NCBI GenBank assembly: GCA_946539635.1
Contig: CAMNHS010000097.1
Span: forward strand, 1-5,166
Reading direction: 5' to 3'
Length of the DNA: 5,166 bases
DNA from: an uncultured Prevotellaceae bacterium
GTDB taxonomy: Bacteria > Bacteroidota > Bacteroidia > Bacteroidales > Bacteroidaceae
Shown here: in pieces, positions 1 through 5,166 of the stretch
Layout: every line of letters starts with the position of its first letter
Numbering within the stretch: position 1 is the first letter of the stretch
The notes under the pieces: model-generated
Databases searched by the model: none
Told to the model about the DNA's origin: nothing
The model's input: the letters and a program-made list of their open reading frames with translations, nothing else
Position numbers and translations under genes: made by a program

Positions 1-1712
1 TCGAAGTGCTTGTAGAAATCCTTCAGCATCCTGTGCCAATCTTCATTACCCTCTGCAATAGCATCAAACTTCTCCTCTACATTGGCTGTGAAGTTGTAAT
101 CCATTATCTCAGGGAAGTATTCCATAAGGAAGTCATTAACAACAATACCGATATCTGTTGGCATAAGTTTTCCCTTTTCATTACCAATAACCTCTTTCTT
201 TGTTGTTGACTCAATAGTATCTCCTTTCAGAGTATCGATGCTAAAGGTCTTATTTTTGCCCTTTTTATCGCCTCTGACGACATATTCTCTTTGCTGAATT
301 GTAGAAATAGTAGGAGCATAAGTAGAAGGACGACCAATACCCAACTCTTCCATCTTGTGTACCAATGATGCTTCAGTATATCTCTGAGGTCCCATAGTAC
401 AACGTTCAGCGGCAGATATCTCCTCACGTTTTACCTCCATGCCTTTCTTAATAGATGTAGGCATGATGTTCTGTCCTATTACTTCATTCTCGTTTTCATC
501 GTCGTTACTCTCATGATAAGCCTTCAGGAAACCATCAAAAGTAACGATTTCACCGCTGGATACGAATGAAAATTTGCTGGATTTTGTCTTGATGACAATA
601 GTTGTTTTCTCTATTTCTGCGTCAGCCATCTGTGTGGCAGCAGTACGTTTCCAGATAAGGTGATAGAGGTTTTTCTCCTGTGCTGTACCATCAATCTCCT
701 GCTTGTCCATATATGTAGGACGAATAGCTTCATGGGCTTCCTGAGCACCTTTTGAGTGGGTTGTATAGTTACGTGATTTGCTATATTCTTTGCCAAAAAT
801 TTGTGTTATAGCAGCTTTTGCTGTGCTGATGCAGAGCTTAGAGAGGTTAACACTATCAGTACGCATGTATGTGATATGTCCACTTTCATAAAGTCTCTGT
901 GCCACCATCATAGTTTGTGAAACAGTAAAGCCCAGCTTTCTTGCTGCCTCTTGTTGAAGAGTAGAAGTAGTAAAAGGAGGAGCAGGAGTGCGCTTGAGAG
1001 GTTTCTTCTGTACTTCTGCTATAGTGAAGGTGGTACCTTTACATTGCTCTAAAAACTCCAATGCTTCTTCGTGGTTAGAGAAACGTTTGTCTAGTTCAGC
1101 CTTTATCTCTGCACCATCAATATTGAAAGTAGCAGTAACTCGGAAATATGTTTCAGGGGTGAACTGCTGTATCTCCCTTTCACGTTCTACGATAAGCCTT
1201 ACGGCCACACTCTGTACACGACCCGCTGAGAGAGATGGCTTTACTTTTCTCCAAAGAATAGGTGAAAGGTTGAAGCCCACAAGGCGATCCAACATTCTGC
1301 GTGCCTGTTGGGCATTGGCGAGATTCATGTCAATATGACGAGGATGCTCAATAGCTTCCAAGATGGCGTTTCGTGTGATTTCATGGAATACTATTCTGTT
1401 GGTATTCTTTGTATCAAGGCCCAACACCTCACAAAGGTGCCAAGAGATAGCTTCTCCTTCACGGTCTTCATCGGAAGCCAGCCATATCTTCTTTGCTTTC
1501 TTGGCATTACTCTTAAGTTCAGAAACGATTTTCTTCTTCTCTTCTGGAATCTCATAAACAGGTTCCAAAGAATCCATGTCAATACTGATTTCCTTCTTCT
1601 TCAAGTCACGGATGTGTCCATAGCTGGACATCACCTTATAGTCTTTACCAAGAAACCTCTCAATAGTCTTTGCCTTAGCAGGACTCTCTACAATTACTAA
1701 GTTCTCTTGCAT
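1..1712 (-). CDS. topA: DNA topoisomerase I (type IA), C-terminus cut by window edge
   Basis: This enzyme relaxes negatively supercoiled DNA in the nucleoid by cutting and passing one strand through a transient 5'-phosphotyrosine link. The frame runs without a stop from the ATG at 1712 to the left edge, giving 570 residues of a protein that is usually about 700-870 long. The Toprim domain opens with LVIVESPAKAKTI (Glu9, Lys13) and has the metal-binding SDEDREGE (Asp81, Asp83, Glu85). SAGRVQS lies at 162-168. The catalytic tyrosine is Tyr282 in ITYMRTDS, with Arg284 beside it. HEAIRPT lies at 327-333 and LGIGRPSTYAPT at 457-468. All key residues of the family are present. The missing part should hold the end of the core and any C-terminal zinc-ribbon or DNA-binding repeats. 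The start is set by the family N-terminus and by a -7 promoter box about 34 bases upstream. No Shine-Dalgarno sequence is seen, as is usual in Bacteroidota. The identification is secure. Confidence 0.98.
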   Translation of the reverse strand, partial: MQENLVIVESPAKAKTIERFLGKDYKVMSSYGHIRDLKKKEISIDMDSLEPVYEIPEEKKKIVSELKSNAKKAKKIWLASDEDREGEAISWHLCEVLGLDTKNTNRIVFHEITRNAILEAIEHPRHIDMNLANAQQARRMLDRLVGFNLSPILWRKVKPSLSAGRVQSVAVRLIVEREREIQQFTPETYFRVTATFNIDGAEIKAELDKRFSNHEEALEFLEQCKGTTFTIAEVQKKPLKRTPAPPFTTSTLQQEAARKLGFTVSQTMMVAQRLYESGHITYMRTDSVNLSKLCISTAKAAITQIFGKEYSKSRNYTTHSKGAQEAHEAIRPTYMDKQEIDGTAQEKNLYHLIWKRTAATQMADAEIEKTTIVIKTKSSKFSFVSSGEIVTFDGFLKAYHESNDDENENEVIGQNIMPTSIKKGMEVKREEISAAERCTMGPQRYTEASLVHKMEELGIGRPSTYAPTISTIQQREYVVRGDKKGKNKTFSIDTLKGDTIESTTKKEVIGNEKGKLMPTDIGIVVNDFLMEYFPEIMDYNFTANVEEKFDAIAEGNEDWHRMLKDFYKHF

Positions 1713-1745
1713 ATCTGTCTGCTTTTAATTTTAAATTTGCGGCTG

Positions 1746-1753
1746 CAAAGGTA
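1746..1753 (-). promoter_or_regulatory. -7 promoter box of topA (TACCTTTG)
   Basis: Read on the minus strand, TACCTTTG matches the Bacteroidota sigma-ABfr -7 consensus TAnnTTTG exactly and is followed by CA, as in the hydratase and feoAB promoters here. It would start transcription near 1741, giving a leader of roughly 30 bases before the topA ATG. I do not find a convincing TTTG-type -33 element 19-21 bases upstream. The box lies downstream of the terminator at 1796-1838, so topA appears to have its own promoter. Confidence 0.7.
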
Positions 1754-1795
1754 TTAAGTTTGAATTAATCCACCTTATTATATATATAGTTTTGC

Positions 1796-1838
1796 AAAAA
1801 AACAAAAAAAAAGTCCGAAAAGTTTTTTTCTTTTCGGA
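1796..1838 (-). terminator. Rho-independent terminator of the MaoC-like hydratase gene
   Basis: A perfect 9-bp stem pairs TCCGAAAAG (1814-1822) with CTTTTCGGA (1830-1838) around a 7-base homopolymer loop. On the minus strand the stem is followed by C, nine T, G and more T-rich sequence down to about 1796, which is the classical terminator shape. It lies 57 bases after the hydratase stop codon and upstream of the topA promoter. On the plus strand the tail after the stem is only TTCTTTCT, so any plus-strand activity would be weaker. Confidence 0.88.
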
Positions 1839-1853
1839 ATTCTTTCTAATAAA

Positions 1854-1895
1854 GCGCACGCGATTGCGCACACGCATACGTATGTGAGTGTACAC
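1854..1895. repeat. Alternating purine-pyrimidine tract with palindromic core
   Basis: Positions 1854-1862 (GCGCACGCG) and 1865-1886 alternate pyrimidine and purine almost without a break, and a third short alternating run follows at 1888-1895. The centre is a perfect 10-bp palindrome, CATACGTATG (1875-1884). Allowing G-U pairs and one A-A mismatch, the hairpin extends to about 1868-1891. The tract begins exactly at the stop codon of the hydratase gene and precedes its terminator, so it would be part of the 3' untranslated region. Its GC-rich, CpG-like composition stands out from the AT-rich flanks. Its function is unknown; candidates are an RNA hairpin, a Z-DNA-prone site or a dispersed intergenic repeat. 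Confidence 0.6.
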
Positions 1896-2356
1896 TAATT
1901 ATTGAAATAATAGATGAAAATAGCAATACCCTCGATAGCCTTTTTACCTGTTTCCTTTACATTCATGGTAAACTTAACCTCTGTCTTTACTGCACCACGA
2001 AGGTTTACTATGCTTTGTAAAGAAGTTGTGAGGTTGAGGCTCTGACCTGATAATACTGGTTGTCCAAACTTCATCTTGTCAATACCATAGTTTACAAGCA
2101 TCTTGACATTCTGCACATCTACTATCTGTCCCCAGAGATATGGCAGAACACTAAGAGTAAGGTATCCATGAGCTATGGTAGTTCCAAACTGGCTCTCCTT
2201 CTTTGCTCGCTCTGTGTCCACATGAATCCATTGGTGGTCAAGGGTAGCATCAGCAAAAAGGTTTATTCTCTCCTGAGTAAGTTGAACATAATCTGATGTT
2301 CCAAGAACTTTGCCCTCATACTGAGCAAAATCTTCATAACTAGTAATTGTTAACAT
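1895..2356 (-). CDS. MaoC/NodN-like hot-dog fold (R)-hydratase
   Basis: This 153-residue protein is a single hot-dog domain of the MaoC dehydratase family, closest in pattern to NodN-like members. Family members typically add water to trans-2-enoyl-CoA or a related acyl thioester in the cytoplasm; the substrate here cannot be told from sequence. The catalytic signature is visible: Asp40 and His45 in DHQWIH (the D-x4-H hydratase pair), then GTTIAHGY at 58-65, and NYGIDKMKF at 89-97, which resembles the NYGxxKVRF segment of NodN relatives. Its length is normal for a single-domain enzyme. The start chosen is the ATG at 2356. A longer reading from a TTG at 2389 would begin inside the -7 promoter box and is unlikely. 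The gene is divergent from feoAB, ends in its own terminator, and has no metabolic partner in the window. The family call is firm; the specific function is open. Confidence 0.9.
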   Translation of the reverse strand: MLTITSYEDFAQYEGKVLGTSDYVQLTQERINLFADATLDHQWIHVDTERAKKESQFGTTIAHGYLTLSVLPYLWGQIVDVQNVKMLVNYGIDKMKFGQPVLSGQSLNLTTSLQSIVNLRGAVKTEVKFTMNVKETGKKAIEGIAIFIYYFNN

Positions 2357-2386
2357 AATGTGATTATTTTGTTTGATTTTCTTCTG

Positions 2387-2394
2387 CAAAGGTA
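2387..2394 (-). promoter_or_regulatory. -7 promoter box of the MaoC-like gene (TACCTTTG)
   Basis: TACCTTTGCA on the minus strand is identical to the box in front of topA and fits TAnnTTTG exactly. It predicts a transcription start near 2382 and a leader of about 25 bases before the ATG at 2356. It therefore rules out translation starts further upstream. No clear -33 TTTG or TTG is seen at the expected spacing. Confidence 0.7.
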
Positions 2395-2445
2395 CGAAAT
2401 TTATATGGTTCTATCATTATTTTTAGGTATTTTTTTGATTTTTCG

Positions 2446-2476
2446 TTGCTATTATCCCATTTTTTTCCTACTTTTG
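2446..2476 (+). promoter_or_regulatory. feoAB promoter (TTG-N20-TACTTTTG)
   Basis: A -33-like TTG at 2446-2448 is separated by 20 bases from TACTTTTG at 2469-2476, a full match to the Bacteroidota -7 consensus. Transcription should begin around 2480-2483, leaving only about 6-9 bases before the feoAB ATG at 2489. I looked for a Fur-type inverted repeat around this promoter and found nothing I would defend, so iron control is not shown by sequence. Confidence 0.72.
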
Positions 2477-2488
2477 CACATCCAAAAG

Positions 2489-4846
2489 ATGACACTCGAT
2501 AAAATTCATATTGGCAAAAATGCTCTCATAACACAGGTAGGAGGCGAGGGAGCTCTTCGTCAGCACTTCCTTGATATGGGCCTTATCCCTGGTGCTATTG
2601 TATCAGTAGAGAAGTATGCTCCGATGGGAGATCCTCTGCAGATACATCTGCATGGTTATTCCCTGACACTGAGAAAGGCCGATGCAGCAAAGATAACTGT
2701 TGTTGCAGATGTCGAGATACCAGAGAAGGCAGACTCAGAGCATACTATCTTGGAACACCCGGGCCTTGGTGAGGGTGGACGTTTTCATGATGCAACACAG
2801 GAGAACCCACTACCAGAGAATACCATACTGAGATTTGCCTTGGTAGGTAATCAGAACTGTGGAAAGACAACACTCTTCAATCAGCTGACAGGAGCAAATC
2901 AGCATGTGGGAAACTTCCCAGGTGTCACTGTTGACAGGAAAATGGGTGTCATAAAGGGTTACAAAAACACAGAAATAACAGACTTACCAGGAATATATTC
3001 CCTTTCGCCTTACACACAAGAAGAGGTGATAAGCAGGGAGTTCATAATAGGTCCAACAAAGCCCAATGCTTCCTACAATCCTGTTTCTTGCATCATAAAT
3101 ATTGTTGATGCCACAAATATTGAGAGAAACCTATATCTCACAATGCAACTGATGGAATTGAATATTCCTATGGTGCTTGCCCTCAACTTTATGGATGAAA
3201 TGGAGGGAAATGGAGGTACTATTCTCGTCAATGCTATGGAGAAGACATTAGGTTTGCCTGTCATTCCTATTTCTGCAAGCAAGAACCAAGGTGTTAGTGA
3301 ACTTATTGACCATGCTATCCATGTGGCACAATATCAGGAAGCGCCAGCTCGTCAGGACTTCTGTTCTCCTCAGGATAAAGGTGGAGCAGTACATAGATGC
3401 CTTCATGCCATAATGCACCTGATAGAGGACCATGCAGAGAATGTACATTTCCCTGTTCGCTTTGCTGCTGCAAAGTTGGTAGAAGGTGATGTCTCTATCG
3501 AAAAAACTTTGGGTTTGTCAAAGAATGAAGAAGAGACAATAGAACATATCCGAAAGCAGATGGAGGAGGAGAGAGGTATGGACAGAGCTGCTGCTATGGC
3601 TGATATGAGATATTCCTTCATCGAAAATCTTTGTGCCAATACTGTAGTACATCCTAAGAAGAGCAAAGAAGCCATTCGTTCTGCTGCCATAGATAAGGTT
3701 CTTACTGGCAAATGGACAGCTTTGCCTTCTTTCTTCCTTATAATGGCTGTCATCTTCTGGCTTACATTCGACCTTCTTGGAGGAACAATGCAAGAGTGGC
3801 TTGAGGAATTCATCGATTGGTTTACCCAAATAAGTGATGAGACCCTTATCTCCTGGAAAGTAGAAGATTGGGTTCGCTCCCTCATAATAGATGGTGTATA
3901 TGCTGGTGTTGGAACAGTAGCATCCTTTGTTCCTATCATTGTTGTGCTGTTCTTCTTCCTCTCAATGCTTGAGGATACAGGATATATGGCTCGAATAGCC
4001 TTTGTGATGGATAAGTCTCTAAGAAAGATAGGACTTTCTGGCAGAAGTATAGTGCCTTTGCTTATAGGCTTTGGCTGTTCTGTTCCTGCTGTAATGTCTT
4101 CTCGTACTCTGCCTTCTGAGCGAGACAGGAGACTTTCTGTTACCCTTATTCCTTTCATGTCTTGTACGGCAAAGCTGCCTATCTATGCATTCTTCTGTGC
4201 TGTCTTCTTCCCAGACAATGCAGCATGGGTAATGTGTGGATTATATCTTCTTGGTATTTTGGTAGGCATAGTTGCAGCAATAATAATGAAGCATGGTGTA
4301 TTTAGAGGTGAGGCAGTTCCTTTTGTAATGGAACTTCCGAATTATCGCCTGCCTTCTGTAAAGACTACAATGATGCTGTTATGGGAGAAGGCTCGCGACT
4401 TCTTGCAGAGGGCCTTCACTGTTATCTTTTGTGCTACCATTATCATATGGTTCCTGCAGAGTTTCTCTTTCCAACTGCATGTTGTAGAAGATGCATCAGA
4501 GAGTATTCTTGGTGTGGCAGCTTCAGTAATATCGCCACTTTTGGCTCCTATAGGACTTGACGATTGGAGAATTACCACTTCTCTCGTAAGTGGCTTCCTG
4601 GCAAAGGAGAGTGTAGTATCAACACTAACAGTATTGTTTGGAGAAAGCACTCCAATAGCATCCGTCCTCTCAATCCCAGCAGTAATATCATTGCTTGTAT
4701 TCAGTTTGCTCTACACTCCTTGTGTTGCAGCAATAGCTGCTATTCGTCGTGAATTAGGGAACAAAGATGCTTTGGCTATAGTCTTCTTCCAATGTCTTAT
4801 AGCTTATATAGTTTCTTTCATAGCTTATAACATAGCATTGTTATGA
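2489..4846 (+). CDS. feoB: FeoA-FeoB fusion, Fe(II) transporter with GTPase domain
   Basis: This 785-residue inner-membrane protein imports ferrous iron. Residues 1-75 form a FeoA SH3-like domain (LDMGLIPGAIVSV at 28-40). An acidic linker (about 76-112) leads to the G domain with G1 GNQNCGKTT (120-128), the G2 threonine in GVTVDRK (Thr147), G3 DLPG (165-168), G4 NFMD (233-236) and G5 SAS (262-264). Asn123 is retained where the K+-coordinating Asn of Streptococcus thermophilus FeoB sits. A helical region (about 281-400) precedes the permease. The two gate motifs are GCSVPA (529-534) and SCTAKLP (558-564), with GFLAKES (702-708) and YTPCVA (742-747) further on. Around eight to ten hydrophobic segments lie between 410 and 783. 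The ATG at 2489 is chosen because FeoA homology begins there; upstream in-frame starts would add a spurious hydrophobic leader across the promoter. No feoC is seen. The downstream 43-residue gene overlaps by 4 bases. Confidence 0.98.
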   Translation: MTLDKIHIGKNALITQVGGEGALRQHFLDMGLIPGAIVSVEKYAPMGDPLQIHLHGYSLTLRKADAAKITVVADVEIPEKADSEHTILEHPGLGEGGRFHDATQENPLPENTILRFALVGNQNCGKTTLFNQLTGANQHVGNFPGVTVDRKMGVIKGYKNTEITDLPGIYSLSPYTQEEVISREFIIGPTKPNASYNPVSCIINIVDATNIERNLYLTMQLMELNIPMVLALNFMDEMEGNGGTILVNAMEKTLGLPVIPISASKNQGVSELIDHAIHVAQYQEAPARQDFCSPQDKGGAVHRCLHAIMHLIEDHAENVHFPVRFAAAKLVEGDVSIEKTLGLSKNEEETIEHIRKQMEEERGMDRAAAMADMRYSFIENLCANTVVHPKKSKEAIRSAAIDKVLTGKWTALPSFFLIMAVIFWLTFDLLGGTMQEWLEEFIDWFTQISDETLISWKVEDWVRSLIIDGVYAGVGTVASFVPIIVVLFFFLSMLEDTGYMARIAFVMDKSLRKIGLSGRSIVPLLIGFGCSVPAVMSSRTLPSERDRRLSVTLIPFMSCTAKLPIYAFFCAVFFPDNAAWVMCGLYLLGILVGIVAAIIMKHGVFRGEAVPFVMELPNYRLPSVKTTMMLLWEKARDFLQRAFTVIFCATIIIWFLQSFSFQLHVVEDASESILGVAASVISPLLAPIGLDDWRITTSLVSGFLAKESVVSTLTVLFGESTPIASVLSIPAVISLLVFSLLYTPCVAAIAAIRRELGNKDALAIVFFQCLIAYIVSFIAYNIALL

Positions 4847-4974
4847 ATCTTATTTCAATCCTTCTCCTTGCAGCAGTTTGTATTGCTTTTATTCTTGCTG
4901 CCAGATATGTTTTTCGCTCTGGCGGGAAGAAATCATGCTGCAAAAACTGCGATGGGAATTGTTCTTGCTGTTGA
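4843..4974 (+). CDS. FeoB-associated Cys-rich small membrane protein
   Basis: This is a 43-residue protein with one membrane helix (about residues 3-20, rich in Leu, Ile and Ala). A short basic stretch follows (Arg21, Arg25, Lys29, Lys30), then a tail with six cysteines in the pattern CC-x2-C-x3-C-x-CC (residues 32, 33, 36, 40, 42 and 43). The positive-inside rule puts the tail in the cytoplasm. Its ATG overlaps the feoAB stop as ATGA, so translation is probably coupled. Size, hydrophobic N-terminus, cysteine tail and position directly after feoB match the FeoB-associated Cys-rich membrane protein family. The cysteines could bind Fe(II) or another metal, or a cluster, next to the FeoB cytoplasmic face; that role is inference. 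It is short enough that many gene callers would miss it. Confidence 0.9.
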   Translation: MNLISILLLAAVCIAFILAARYVFRSGGKKSCCKNCDGNCSCC

Positions 4975-5059
4975 TTTCACCTTTTTTGCACTTTTTTATA
5001 CAACTATGCGCAGGATTTAGCAAATAAATGTTAAATATCGGACTTTTCCTTTACAAAAG

Positions 5060-5091
5060 TTTGCAAAAAGGTAATAAAGTTTCTATCTTTG
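5060..5091 (+). promoter_or_regulatory. Promoter of the right-edge gene (TTTG-N20-TATCTTTG)
   Basis: TTTG at 5060-5063 and TATCTTTG at 5084-5091 are separated by exactly 20 bases, a textbook Bacteroidota -33/-7 pair and the best formed in the window. The expected start is near 5096, giving a leader of about 55 bases before the ATG at 5152. It lies 85 bases after the stop of the small Cys-rich gene, so the next gene is probably not read only from the feo promoter. Confidence 0.82.
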
Positions 5092-5151
5092 TGCTCAGAA
5101 ATAGTTTGTAACTATAAGAAATTATTTTATTAACTAAAAATTGTAAAAGTT

Positions 5152-5166
5152 ATGAAAAAGATTTTT
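5152..5166 (+). CDS. Start of an unidentified gene, cut by the right edge
   Basis: Five codons are visible, reading MKKIF. The start is supported by the strong promoter at 5060-5091, an A-rich stretch just before the ATG that is typical of translation starts in Bacteroidota, and the absence of any other plausible start between promoter and edge. The Met-Lys-Lys-hydrophobic opening is common in signal peptides, so an exported or outer-membrane product is possible. Nothing more can be said about its identity. Confidence 0.6.

Noticed and set aside
988..1700. Two open frames of 116 and 130 codons on the plus strand
   Set aside because: Both are antisense to topA, whose frame carries every expected motif. 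Their translations show no family features.
1713..1894. Possible small RNA gene or insertion-element end
   Set aside because: The hairpin is fully explained as the hydratase terminator, and there are no flanking target duplications, terminal inverted repeats or transposase fragments.
2357..2389. 11-residue N-terminal extension of the MaoC-like protein from a TTG
   Set aside because: The TTG is part of the -7 box TACCTTTG, so it would not be in the transcript. The ATG at 2356 fits the family length.
2400..2450. Possible Fur or iron-dependent operator near CTATCATTATTTTT
   Set aside because: Only a loose half-site resemblance to a Fur box in AT-rich DNA, without a matching inverted half.
2360..2488. 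43-residue hydrophobic N-terminal extension of feoAB
   Set aside because: It would span the feoAB promoter and is encoded by AT-rich intergenic DNA. FeoA homology begins at the Met at 2489, so the extension is an artefact of the longest-frame rule.
3403..4158. 251-codon open frame on the minus strand
   Set aside because: It lies wholly inside feoAB in the antisense direction, has a low-complexity Ser/Arg-rich translation with no recognisable domain, and no promoter box precedes it. It is a shadow of the feoAB coding frame.

Overview
The window looks like chromosomal DNA from a member of the Bacteroidota, most likely the order Bacteroidales and plausibly a Prevotella-like genome. Four upstream regions carry an exact match to the Bacteroidota -7 promoter box TAnnTTTG. 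None of the starts has a clear Shine-Dalgarno sequence. The base composition is moderately AT-rich, and the iron transporter is a FeoA-FeoB fusion, which is common in this phylum. The genus assignment is inference.

Layout, left to right. (1) Positions 1-1712, minus strand: the first 570 residues of DNA topoisomerase I (topA); the C-terminus lies beyond the left edge. (2) Positions 1713-1894: an intergenic region with the topA -7 box, a strong rho-independent terminator that stops minus-strand transcription arriving from the hydratase gene, and an alternating purine-pyrimidine tract with a palindromic core. (3) Positions 1895-2356, minus strand: a 153-residue MaoC/NodN-like hot-dog hydratase. 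(4) Positions 2357-2488: a divergent control region with one promoter for the hydratase and one for the iron transporter. (5) Positions 2489-4846, plus strand: a 785-residue FeoA-FeoB ferrous iron transporter. (6) Positions 4843-4974, plus strand: a 43-residue membrane protein with a cysteine-rich tail, overlapping the feoAB stop as ATGA. (7) Positions 4975-5166: an intergenic region with a well-formed promoter and the first five codons of another plus-strand gene.

The two feo genes form one translationally coupled unit for Fe(II) uptake across the inner membrane. In it the FeoA domain, the GTPase and the permease are in one chain, and the small Cys-rich protein is a likely accessory. topA and the hydratase lie in the same direction but are separated by a terminator and a fresh promoter, so they are probably separate transcription units. 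Most of the window is ordinary core genome. I see no mobile element, CRISPR array, tRNA or rRNA, and no clearly new system. The most interesting items are the small Cys-rich gene, the almost leaderless feoAB promoter and the alternating purine-pyrimidine tract.
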